This document shows, in pieces, positions 24,465-32,202 of a stretch of DNA of 64,000 bases. Source of the stretch: JAMHWD01 sp035911135 (GTDB lineage Bacteria > Pseudomonadota > Alphaproteobacteria > Micavibrionales > Micavibrionaceae); assembly GCA_035911135.1 (NCBI GenBank), contig JAMHWD010000013.1:1-64000 (forward strand). The letters run 5' to 3'. The notes under the pieces were generated by a model. It saw only the letters and a program-made list of their open reading frames with translations. It had not been told where the DNA came from and searched no databases. Positions within the stretch are counted from its first letter, which is position 1. Every line of letters starts with the position of its first letter. The translations under genes were made by a program, and so were the position numbers.

Positions 24465-25454
24465 TTAAGAAAATCCTGAGTTCTTATATTCGCCTAGCGA
24501 AGCTACCTCATCATTACTAGGCACAACTCCCGTATCCTGCAAGGCTTGATTCTGAAGTATCTGCTGGCTCCTAAGAATATATATTTCTCCATATAGGGCG
24601 ACTCTTGTGTCCTGATCTAAATTTTCACGATCAACATGCTGCCCTGTTCTAGTTTCATAGGATTGAGCGGCAGATTCCCAAATTGAATTATCAAATTTAC
24701 CATTTTCATTTGAGGGTTGATATCCCTCATGCTCAGCGGTCCTTATCACTTCGAGGCTTTCCTCTTTCTCTAGATTCAATCTTTGAGCTTCTTGATTCAA
24801 CTTATCTTGATTATCATCCAACCAATCTTGCTGCTCCATTGGAGTCAGGGCATTCCATGTCTCAAGCGTCATTGCCGGATCAATTTTTTGCAGCAGCGCC
24901 AGATGATTTTCATTTTTAAGCGGGTCAAAATCGCCGCGGTCAATCAGATCACGGATATCAGCAATCGTTTCAAGTTTTTCATCAATTTCTTCGAGCTGTC
25001 TGTCAATCTCCGCAATGCGCTGGTTCATGTCGTCGATCATTTTCTGCATCATGCTGATATAGAGCATGTCGATGCCGCGGTCTTTTTTCTCGTCTTTCTT
25101 GCCGGTAACCGCGCCCATGAATTTCCCGGCCAGTGCCGAGACGCGTGCGAGGCTGGGGCCGACAGGCCCGGCCATGCCGTCCTGTGCCTCGGCCAGCGCA
25201 GCAAGGGCCAGTTTTTCCATCGTCTGGCGGGAGGCATTTTGGGCAAAGGCATTATCGGTTATCGGGTTATTATCGGTTTCGGGCGTGGCAACGCTGGCAA
25301 AGCCCGATTTCAAACCCGGCGCGGCATTATCCTGCGCGGGGTCTTGTTCCGGCCCCCCGGCCTGATCAGCCGCCATGACAGGCCTGAACAAATCCTTGAG
25401 CCGGCGGGGACCGCCGGATCCGGTTTCTTTAATATCTGGCGCGGTTCCACCCAT
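24465..25454 (-). CDS. Hypothetical coiled-coil protein
   Basis: This 329-residue soluble protein has a low-complexity N-terminus (residues 1-75) and a conserved GPVGPSLARVSALAGKFMGA stretch. A likely coiled coil follows (MQKMIDDMNQRIAEIDRQLE into EIDEKLETI, about residues 130-165). The C-terminal half is Gln- and Asn-rich, with a second possible coiled coil at LNQEAQRLNLEKEES. No known domain is seen. Its truncated copy lies between paralogues 1 and 2, which shows that this gene and the exported family were duplicated as one block. Confidence 0.72.
   Translation of the reverse strand: MGGTAPDIKETGSGGPRRLKDLFRPVMAADQAGGPEQDPAQDNAAPGLKSGFASVATPETDNNPITDNAFAQNASRQTMEKLALAALAEAQDGMAGPVGPSLARVSALAGKFMGAVTGKKDEKKDRGIDMLYISMMQKMIDDMNQRIAEIDRQLEEIDEKLETIADIRDLIDRGDFDPLKNENHLALLQKIDPAMTLETWNALTPMEQQDWLDDNQDKLNQEAQRLNLEKEESLEVIRTAEHEGYQPSNENGKFDNSIWESAAQSYETRTGQHVDRENLDQDTRVALYGEIYILRSQQILQNQALQDTGVVPSNDEVASLGEYKNSGFS
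25004..25184. repeat. Source segment of the duplicated coiled-coil region
   Basis: 181 bp matching 23114-23294 at an offset of 1890 bp with about 10 substitutions. It encodes part of the coiled-coil protein and marks the donor part of the rearranged block. Confidence 0.85.
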
Positions 25455-25892
25455 GACGCCTTAATCCCTCACACACACTTACCGGCTCGCTTGTCTTTTT
25501 TGCGGACCTTTTTTAAACACACGTTTTATTTTTTATGGCCTTTATTGATTGCGGCCTTGACCCATAAATTACAGGGGAATGGTTAAGGAGTGATTACCAT
25601 AAACGTTTAATGAAATGAGCAGTGACGATTATTTTTCTGCGTTGCAAAAATGCCACATTTTGATAGGATTTGTATTAAATTTTATGTATTTTTGTCGTGT
25701 AAAAACAGTGCCTTATATTATTTATACCTTTCGGGTTTTTATCTGGTTAACAAAAGATTAATTGCATTGTGGATAAGCATTGTATATTTGCATAATACAA
25801 AAATACGACGGTGTGAGGCTCGCGGCCCTTGGATGGCGGCGCGGGGGCCATGCCCTTGACATCCGGCGCCGCTGCCCCCCATATCGGTAGGC
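25455..25892. other. AT-rich intergenic region with one perfect DnaA box
   Basis: This 438-bp gap between the coiled-coil gene and hslV is strongly AT-rich from about 25585 to 25800. A perfect DnaA box, TGTGGATAA, lies at 25768-25776. No other DnaA-box cluster is seen, so an origin is unlikely here. The last 40 bp hold the hslV promoter. I see no gene in it. Confidence 0.55.
25853..25884 (+). promoter_or_regulatory. Putative heat-shock (sigma32-like) promoter of hslV
   Basis: CCCTTGAC at 25853-25860 and CCCCATAT at 25877-25884, 16 bp apart, match the general sigma32 pattern CTTGA-N(13-17)-CCCCAT-T. The HslUV protease is heat-induced in many bacteria. The -10 element ends only 8 bp before the ATG, so transcription would start at or next to the start codon, giving a leaderless or nearly leaderless mRNA. 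Confidence 0.5.
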
Positions 25893-26462
25893 ATGACATA
25901 TGATCCTCAGAAAGATTACGCCAATGCTCAAAGCTGGCGCGGCACGACCATCCTTTGCGTTCGCAAGAACGGGCAGGTGGTGATTGCCGGGGATGGGCAG
26001 GTATCCATGGGCAATACGGTTTTAAAAGCCAATGCCCGGAAAGTCCGCCGTCTGGGCCGGGACGAGAATATCATCGCCGGTTTCGCCGGATCCACCGCCG
26101 ATGCCTTTACATTATTCGAGCGGCTGGAGGCCAAGTTAGAGGCCCATCCCGGCCAGCTGACCCGCGCCTGTGTGGAATTGGCGAAGGACTGGCGCACTGA
26201 CCGGTATCTGCGCCGTCTGGAGGCCCTGATGGCGGTATGCGACAAGGAAACATCCTTGCTGCTGACCGGGAACGGGGATGTGGTTGAACCGCAGGACGGG
26301 TTGATCGGCATTGGATCAGGCGGACATTTCGCGCTGGCCGCGGCGCGCGCGCTGAACGATATTGACGGCCTGAGCGCCGAGGATATCGCCCGCAAATCCA
26401 TGAAAATCGCCGCTGATATCTGCGTTTTCACCAATGACAATCTCACGATTGAAAAGCTTTAA
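25893..26462 (+). CDS. hslV: ATP-dependent protease subunit HslV
   Basis: The 189-residue protein carries WRGTTILCVRKNGQVVIAGD, in which the Thr after GT is the N-terminal nucleophile once the propeptide (about 18 residues) is removed. GFAGSTADAFTLFERLEAKL and GIGSGGHFALAAARAL are typical of the proteasome-like fold. It forms hexameric rings capped by HslU. The propeptide is longer than in Escherichia coli. It has no clear ribosome site, in keeping with the nearby promoter. Confidence 0.96.
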   Translation: MTYDPQKDYANAQSWRGTTILCVRKNGQVVIAGDGQVSMGNTVLKANARKVRRLGRDENIIAGFAGSTADAFTLFERLEAKLEAHPGQLTRACVELAKDWRTDRYLRRLEALMAVCDKETSLLLTGNGDVVEPQDGLIGIGSGGHFALAAARALNDIDGLSAEDIARKSMKIAADICVFTNDNLTIEKL

Positions 26463-26507
26463 GCGCCTCGTTAAAATCACCTGAAATGCTCTCAGGGAGA
26501 TTCAATC

Positions 26508-27470
26508 ATGGCCAATGAGCCGCAGCCGCATACGCCCCATATCGTCATGGCGGATAAACAAGGCCAATATGTCCATGCACAGACCGATGTCATTCAATAT
26601 ATTGGCCTGTGGCCCGATGGCCAGATGAATATCTTTAATGTCGCCGGCATGAATAACGGCATGCACAAAATGGATGCGGAGATGGCCGAACAGCTGTTTT
26701 CCATGCTGATGGATGACCCGGCGGCCAAGGGTGATAATGAGTTTGTAGAACTTTCCATGGGTTCGCACGAAGCCGGGAATTTTGAATACAGCTTTTTGTA
26801 CAATACAAAATATATCGATTCCTTCACCGTTGAAGCCCCTCATCAGGGCCAGTTCGATCGTCACAAGGACAAGGGCGAATTATTCACCGTCGATGGCCAG
26901 AGCTTTGGCATCCCCTTCACCCCTACAGCAGAACAGCGCGAAAGATTTCTGGCGCTGGTCGATCACAATGACAAGGACTGGATCACCATGTCACCGGATG
27001 CCGCCGCCCCGTTCAACACCACCAAAGGCGAGTTCCATATCCGCAAAAGCGCCATTACCAATGTCGCCGGATATTTGCTGGGCAATGCGATTTTCGATCT
27101 GGATAACGGCGCGCGAATTTTTGTGCCCATCCCCGAAAACCCGGCACGCACGCAGCATGTCGAAATTGCCAAGAATATCGATACATTAAAGCCTCTGGGC
27201 TGGGACCGCGGCGGATACGCCTATGTGAACCCGGAGCATTTCGACCCGGATGAGGTGCATATCAATATCTTTGATCTGGGCAAGGGCCCGGCTTCGCATT
27301 TGCTGATCTACCCGGATCGCTGGCATATCCCTTTTGCCAGCACCGAAGATGCCGTAGCCGCGCTGGAAGAATTCGTGCATACGCATATGAACAGGCCGGA
27401 TTTCAAATTTGATACGGGCGCGGCAAAACCGGAGGATAACGACAACACACCCTTGCCGGATGGTCCTTGA
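26508..27470 (+). CDS. Hypothetical protein between hslV and hslU
   Basis: This 320-residue acidic soluble protein is not recognised. It has no signal peptide or repeats. Segments such as QTDVIQYIGLWPDGQMNIFN and NIDTLKPLGWDRGGYAYVNP look globular and beta-rich. AGGGAGA precedes the ATG. It lies 45 bp after hslV, and its frame overlaps the region before hslU, so the three genes are likely co-transcribed. In most alphaproteobacteria hslV and hslU are adjacent, which makes this insertion notable. It could be a substrate adaptor or regulator, but nothing in the sequence shows that. Confidence 0.7.
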   Translation: MANEPQPHTPHIVMADKQGQYVHAQTDVIQYIGLWPDGQMNIFNVAGMNNGMHKMDAEMAEQLFSMLMDDPAAKGDNEFVELSMGSHEAGNFEYSFLYNTKYIDSFTVEAPHQGQFDRHKDKGELFTVDGQSFGIPFTPTAEQRERFLALVDHNDKDWITMSPDAAAPFNTTKGEFHIRKSAITNVAGYLLGNAIFDLDNGARIFVPIPENPARTQHVEIAKNIDTLKPLGWDRGGYAYVNPEHFDPDEVHINIFDLGKGPASHLLIYPDRWHIPFASTEDAVAALEEFVHTHMNRPDFKFDTGAAKPEDNDNTPLPDGP

Positions 27471-27502
27471 TTTTACGGGGCGAACGCTCTAGTTCTAATG
27501 CT

Positions 27503-28858
27503 ATGCTTCAATCCGCCCGTAAAATTCGTGATGACGAAACCTTGAATATTCCAGCCTTCTCCCCGCGGGAGATTGTCTCGGAGCTTAGCCGCTTTATCAT
27601 CGGCCAGGACGATGCCAAAAAGGCCGTGGCCATTGCCCTTCGCAATCGCTGGCGCCGCCAGCAACTGGACGATGCCATGCAGGAGGAGGTCTATCCGAAG
27701 AATATCCTGATGATCGGGCCAACAGGGATCGGCAAGACCGAGATTGCGCGCCGCCTTGCCAAATTGGCGCAAGCCCCCTTTATCAAGGTCGAGGCCACAA
27801 AATTTACCGAAGTGGGTTATGTCGGCAAGGATGTTGAATCCATCGTGCGCGATATCACCGAAAACGCCATTCAGATGGTGCGCGAGAAAATGCGTAAATC
27901 CGTGATCGCGCAGGCCGAGATTTTTGCCGAGGAGCGCGTTCTGGATGCGCTGGTCGGGCAATCAGCCAGCGAGACAACGCGCGCGTCTTTCCGTGAAAAG
28001 CTCCGCAAAGGCGAACTGAACACACGCGAGATTGAAATTGATGTTGCCGACAACACAAACCCCATGGGTGGCATGATGGATATTCCCGGCATGCCGGGCG
28101 CATCGATGTCGATGGTGAATATGTCGGATCTGTTCGGCAAAGCCTTTGGCGAGCGCAAGAAGCGCAAGAAAATGAGCGTCGAGGACAGTTACGATGTTCT
28201 TGTCGCCGAAGAATCCGACAAGTTACTGGATGAGGATAAAGTCATTACCCTGGCATTGGAACTCGTCCAGCAAAACGGCATCGTCTTTATTGACGAGATA
28301 GATAAAATCGCGGCGCGTCAGGATATGCGCGGCGAGGATGTGAGCCGCGAAGGCGTGCAGCGTGACCTGCTGCCGCTGATCGAGGGCACGAGCGTCACCA
28401 CGAAATACGGCACGGTAAAAACCGACCATATGCTGTTTATCACATCAGGCGCGTTCCATTATGCCAAGCCATCGGATCTGCTGGCCGAGCTACAGGGCCG
28501 CCTGCCGATCCGCGTGGAATTGAAGCCCCTCACCGTTGAGGATTTCAAGCGTATCTTGAAAGACACCGAAGCCAGTTTGATCAAGCAGTATATCGCCTTG
28601 ATCGGCACGGAAGGCGTTGATCTGGCCTTTGAAGATGAAGCGGTTGATGAAATCGCCAAGCTGGCCTTTGAAGTGAACGAGAGCGTTGAGAATATCGGCG
28701 CGCGGCGTTTGCATACCGTCATGGAAAAATTGCTGGAAGATATCAGCTTTACGGCCTCCGACCGCAGCGGCGAGCGCATTACAATCAAGGCCTCCTATGT
28801 GCGCGATCAGGTCGCCCCATTGGTGAAATCCGCCGATTTGAGCAAGTTTATCCTTTAG
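27503..28858 (+). CDS. hslU: ATP-dependent protease ATPase subunit HslU
   Basis: The protein has about 451 residues from the ATG at 27503. It shows FSPREIVSELSRFIIGQDDA, the Walker A GPTGIGKTEIARRLAK, VEATKFTEVGYVGKDVE (pore loop region), the family I-domain, and the Walker B VFIDEIDKIAARQ followed by SREGVQRDLLPLIEG. The C-terminus ends LSKFIL, needed for HslV activation. The N-terminal 16 residues before FSPREIV are longer than usual, and a downstream TTG is an alternative start. It unfolds proteins and feeds them to HslV. Confidence 0.95.
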   Translation: MLQSARKIRDDETLNIPAFSPREIVSELSRFIIGQDDAKKAVAIALRNRWRRQQLDDAMQEEVYPKNILMIGPTGIGKTEIARRLAKLAQAPFIKVEATKFTEVGYVGKDVESIVRDITENAIQMVREKMRKSVIAQAEIFAEERVLDALVGQSASETTRASFREKLRKGELNTREIEIDVADNTNPMGGMMDIPGMPGASMSMVNMSDLFGKAFGERKKRKKMSVEDSYDVLVAEESDKLLDEDKVITLALELVQQNGIVFIDEIDKIAARQDMRGEDVSREGVQRDLLPLIEGTSVTTKYGTVKTDHMLFITSGAFHYAKPSDLLAELQGRLPIRVELKPLTVEDFKRILKDTEASLIKQYIALIGTEGVDLAFEDEAVDEIAKLAFEVNESVENIGARRLHTVMEKLLEDISFTASDRSGERITIKASYVRDQVAPLVKSADLSKFIL

Positions 28859-28918
28859 GTCCCGTATTTTCTATACCAAAGATATCAAGGCCACAGCAGG
28901 CGCTTGCCCATATTATTG

Positions 28919-28947
28919 TTTACATATTCATTGGTGCGTCTTATATT
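28919..28947 (+). promoter_or_regulatory. Sigma70-type promoter of the LuxI-like gene
   Basis: TTTACA at 28919-28924 and TATATT at 28942-28947, 17 bp apart, lie 26 bp before the ATG at 28974. No lux-box-like 20-bp palindrome overlaps it. A GGCCTT/AAGGCC inverted repeat at 28950-28967 lies between the promoter and the start and includes the likely ribosome site. Confidence 0.6.
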
Positions 28948-28949
28948 GG

Positions 28950-28967
28950 GGCCTTCTAAAAAAGGCC
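28950..28967 (+). promoter_or_regulatory. Leader hairpin covering the ribosome site of the LuxI-like gene
   Basis: GGCCTT (28950-28955) can pair with AAGGCC (28962-28967) across a six-base A-rich loop. The only plausible Shine-Dalgarno bases, AAAGG at 28961-28965, lie in the stem. If it folds, it would lower translation until opened. The position suggests post-transcriptional control, but this is inference. Confidence 0.35.
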
Positions 28968-28973
28968 AGACTT

Positions 28974-29816
28974 ATGGATTACAGAGTACAGATTTTCAGA
29001 CGGTCGGAATTTCATCTTTTTAGCGATCTCGCCCGCACAATGCTGGAGGATCGCAAGGCCATCTTTATGGACGGCCTGAAATGGGATGCACTGCACGCCA
29101 ATCATATGGGATGGGAGCGTGATGAATATGACGACATCACAAAGCATGATGCCTTTTATGTTGCGCTGGAAGATAAAAAGACAGGTTTGCATTTGGCTTC
29201 GGGCAGATTACTGCCCACCAACCGCCCCCATATGATTGCCGATCACTTTAACGATCTCACGGGCGGGGTCAGATACTCAGGGCCGCGCACATGGGAGCTG
29301 ACACGGCTTTGCATCGCGCCTTTGGGCAAATTAAGATCCGCCGGAATATCACCGCGCGAAGCGGGAAAATTCATTGATACGCTGGCGCTGGCCGGGCATG
29401 AATTCGCCAGCGTTTCAGGCATCGATAATTATGTCGGCATCATGGACAGGCTGGTTTATCACTATTACCAGAAGAACCATTACAACGTTGAAAAATTTGG
29501 CGCGCCTCATCCTGATTTTGTCATGGCGGCGTGGAACGTGGCAGAAATGCCTGTGGCGGCGCTGGCAACGCGCATAGAAAATGCCGATCAAGTCCTGCAC
29601 AATGTCCGTCAATTCTTTAGCGGCCACGATAACGAGTATATGAGCCGCCCGATTGCACCCGCATTATATGAACGTAATGAGATAAAACAGTTTGAATTAC
29701 GCCGTCTGAATTCTAACGGTGCGGGCAACCGGGCCAGCAGCAAGGACGGCGCTTTCCGGCAGCAAGATTTTCAATCGCCTGATGGCGGCGCTTATCACGT
29801 GTCTCCGGCTTTTTAG
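28974..29816 (+). CDS. LuxI-family acyl-homoserine-lactone synthase homologue
   Basis: The 280-residue protein keeps every invariant LuxI position with exact spacing: Arg27, Phe31 and Trp37 (RKAIFMDGLKW), Asp50 and Asp53 (ERDEYDD), Arg78 (ASGRLLPTNRP), Phe92 (DHF), and Glu108 and Arg111 (WELTR). These bind S-adenosylmethionine and the acyl carrier. It is longer than typical LuxI (about 200 residues) by a C-terminal tail that overlaps a convergent gene. No luxR is seen in the window, so it would be an orphan synthase. The signal made cannot be predicted. Confidence 0.85.
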   Translation: MDYRVQIFRRSEFHLFSDLARTMLEDRKAIFMDGLKWDALHANHMGWERDEYDDITKHDAFYVALEDKKTGLHLASGRLLPTNRPHMIADHFNDLTGGVRYSGPRTWELTRLCIAPLGKLRSAGISPREAGKFIDTLALAGHEFASVSGIDNYVGIMDRLVYHYYQKNHYNVEKFGAPHPDFVMAAWNVAEMPVAALATRIENADQVLHNVRQFFSGHDNEYMSRPIAPALYERNEIKQFELRRLNSNGAGNRASSKDGAFRQQDFQSPDGGAYHVSPAF

Positions 29817-29964
29817 CGGATTCAATCCAGCATATCCATTCATTACGGGCGAGCGGCGTTATATCTTCCCATGCGCTCAAAGCGGGCGGAGCAATGGCAA
29901 GCGCTGCTTTTAAATCTTGCGGCAAGGCATGAACCGCGCCGCCGGAGATCTGCGTTTTTTTCAT
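29713..29964 (-). CDS. YdeI/OmdA-family protein, short form
   Basis: The 83-residue protein contains the family core LARNEWICWIESAKKPETRD and ends RPCCWPGCPHR, a typical C-terminus of the bacteriocin-protection YdeI/OmpD-associated family. The role is not well defined. Its 3' end overlaps the convergent LuxI-like gene by 104 bp, and the conserved WPGCPHR codons lie inside the overlap. The ATG is at 29964, close to the start of the next minus-strand gene's end. Confidence 0.78.
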   Translation of the reverse strand: MKKTQISGGAVHALPQDLKAALAIAPPALSAWEDITPLARNEWICWIESAKKPETRDKRRHQAIENLAAGKRRPCCWPGCPHR

Positions 29965-29976
29965 GAGGTCATTGTA

Positions 29977-30972
29977 CTAGGAATTGCCCGCCGGGCCAAT
30001 GACAGGGGCTGGCACGCTCGTCTGGCGATCGAAATCATTGATGATCCAGCGCAGATGCTGCCATTCACTGCTGCGCGCATTCACGCCGCGTGAAATTGTC
30101 GGGGCCGCCATCACATAAAGGCCTTTTGGCGATTCACTTAAGGCACGGTAGATGCGGATTTGTTCCTGGGAAGTCTTTTCGCGTTCATCGGAGAAAATTA
30201 ACTGCGACAGTAACCGCCGCTGATGCTCATCACGCCAGATGGGATTGCCCTTTAATCCTTTTGTGCCTTTTTCATCCAGCGTGGTTTTGGTGGGCTGGAA
30301 ACGCATCAGGCGCGGAAAGCCAATCGCGCGGGTTTCGCCGCGTTTCAAGCCGCCGCGCAAAGTTTTTAAGTCATCATAAACGGCGCATAATTTTTCGTCA
30401 TTACCGCCTAGATAGAACTGGCCCCATGGCATCACCGCGCCGCGATAAAGAACAGAGAGCCTTTCTTTGTGCAAGTCGCCATCCAGCTTGTTTAGGGCCT
30501 TCACGGTTTCAATGGCCTCGCCCGCGCCTGTTACGGAGACGCTGATATAATTGCGGCGATTATGGGCGATGTAATCCTCCAGCGTGCCAACACCTGGCAT
30601 ATGCAAAGAGCGATAATTCACCGGCCGGTAGCTCAGATCCGTATTTAAACTCAGCAGCACTTTTTTCCCGGCCGCAACAGCCTGCGGCAAGGTCTGATGA
30701 TCGTGATCGAAAATATGATCCTGATCGCCATAGCCGGCGGCGCGGGCAAAACAAGCGCTGACGCGCGCCTCATTGCCATTGCGCCAATGCGTGCGATGGA
30801 AATGCATGGGCGCAGCTTGATCCGCGTCCACCATAATATAACGCGCGCGCCAATCGGGCACGCCGGGCGGGATTTTCAAACGCGGATTGCCGGCAATTTG
30901 CATCTCAAAACTTTCAGCATCCATGCTGAAGGAATCGCCTGTGCGCTGATCGGTGATAATGGCGGTTTTCAT
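29977..30972 (-). CDS. Hypothetical protein
   Basis: The 331-residue soluble protein opens KTAIITDQRTGDSF and has HWRNGNEARVSACFARAAG and DHIFDHDHQTLPQAV in the first third. No family is recognised. The conserved-looking blocks contain many His and Asp residues (FDHDH), which might bind metal, but this is weak. It precedes the YdeI-like gene on the same strand. The ATG at 30972 was chosen over a longer TTG start. Confidence 0.55.
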   Translation of the reverse strand: MKTAIITDQRTGDSFSMDAESFEMQIAGNPRLKIPPGVPDWRARYIMVDADQAAPMHFHRTHWRNGNEARVSACFARAAGYGDQDHIFDHDHQTLPQAVAAGKKVLLSLNTDLSYRPVNYRSLHMPGVGTLEDYIAHNRRNYISVSVTGAGEAIETVKALNKLDGDLHKERLSVLYRGAVMPWGQFYLGGNDEKLCAVYDDLKTLRGGLKRGETRAIGFPRLMRFQPTKTTLDEKGTKGLKGNPIWRDEHQRRLLSQLIFSDEREKTSQEQIRIYRALSESPKGLYVMAAPTISRGVNARSSEWQHLRWIINDFDRQTSVPAPVIGPAGNS

Positions 30973-31038
30973 TAATTGTTCATGCCCTTTGGCCTTGTGG
31001 CGGGCATAGTACAAAAAACAATCAATTATGTCAATTAT

Positions 31039-32085
31039 TTAAGCGGCTTCCGCGCTAGCCGCAGGGAAATTATGCTGAGGCGCGGGCGGGGCGATTACCG
31101 GGTTAAAGGTCGAGCGCGTCCCCAGATCGGCTTTGTGCTTGCGTACCCATTCCTTACCAGCCTCATAGCCTTTTGTCTCAAGATTCTCGATCCATGAGCG
31201 CTCTATATTACGCTTGCTGGTCGCATCCCAATGAGGCTCGTGCTTCATGCCGATGGCATGAATATTATGCGTCCCTTTAAGACCTATACGCGCCAGATCG
31301 CCGTATATTTCGGGTCCAACAAAATCATATTCATCAGGATCCGATACAAATTGTTCGCCGGGGGTGACAATAGAAGGGGCAGGATTAAGGGAGATCAATA
31401 AAACATCCGTATATTCATCTTCCGGCATAACGCCTTCGATGGGCGGATTTTTCAAATAAGCCCCGTCCTTGAATTTACGGCCATCCTTTTTATGCGTCCC
31501 CACCAAAGTACCCGAAGCGGCAACCGCATCGGCATCAATTTCCGCATTGGTAAAATTATATTCGCGCAGTTTTCCTTTAGGGCCGACCTCAGTTGCACCA
31601 ATCACGGTTTTAACATGACCCTGCCGGATCACATCCCAATCGGGAATAACATCATCAATCGTATCACGCAGCGCGCCAGCCTGTGAAAATCCCATCATAT
31701 TGCCAATCTCGGCCATTTGATTGACCATGAAATCAGGCATGTTGGGGCTGCGGACGCTATGCATCATACGCATGAACATCAAAGCAAAGGGGAACTGGCG
31801 CTCAATGGAATCGCCCTGACGCTTCACGCTCTCCCAGGCCTCATCCAGTAATTCAGGCGCCCGTTCGGGCTGGCCGGCATTTATGGCATAGCTGACACAG
31901 GAGGCATTATATGCGCCGGCGCTGGTGCCGGATATGCCCACAACATCGGAAAGAATATCGGCCTCGGCCAGGGCCTTGATAACACCAGAGGCATAAGCGC
32001 CATGCGAACCACCGCCCTGCAAGGCGAGGAGAATTTTCGGGCGGGCGGGCGGTTCCGCCTGTCTGCGAAATTCTGAATCCAGCAT
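31039..32085 (-). CDS. Patatin-like phospholipase
   Basis: The 348-residue protein has the oxyanion motif GGGSHGAYASG near residue 25, the nucleophile GTSAGAYN (Ser in GxSxG) near 55, and the catalytic Asp in a DGAYLKNPPIE motif near 210. This is the patatin Ser-Asp dyad. Such enzymes hydrolyse phospholipids, and bacterial forms act on membranes or as secreted toxins. No signal peptide is visible, so it may act in the cytoplasm or leave by another route. The first residues (SEFRRQAEPPARPK) look unstructured. Confidence 0.87.
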   Translation of the reverse strand: MLDSEFRRQAEPPARPKILLALQGGGSHGAYASGVIKALAEADILSDVVGISGTSAGAYNASCVSYAINAGQPERAPELLDEAWESVKRQGDSIERQFPFALMFMRMMHSVRSPNMPDFMVNQMAEIGNMMGFSQAGALRDTIDDVIPDWDVIRQGHVKTVIGATEVGPKGKLREYNFTNAEIDADAVAASGTLVGTHKKDGRKFKDGAYLKNPPIEGVMPEDEYTDVLLISLNPAPSIVTPGEQFVSDPDEYDFVGPEIYGDLARIGLKGTHNIHAIGMKHEPHWDATSKRNIERSWIENLETKGYEAGKEWVRKHKADLGTRSTFNPVIAPPAPQHNFPAASAEAA

Positions 32086-32202
32086 CAATATTATTAAACC
32101 CTTCCCGTGTTTCCCGACTATGGTATGAAAAGGAAAGGGTATAAGCGAGAAAATCCGTTGCTGCGCCGCGGCATTATCTAAAGAAACAAGACTAAATCCT
32201 GA

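Noticed and set aside
25585..25800. AT-rich gap before hslV as a replication origin
   Set aside because: It has only one DnaA box and no cluster of GANTC sites, unlike the gap at 52.2-52.6 kb, and it is not beside hemE.
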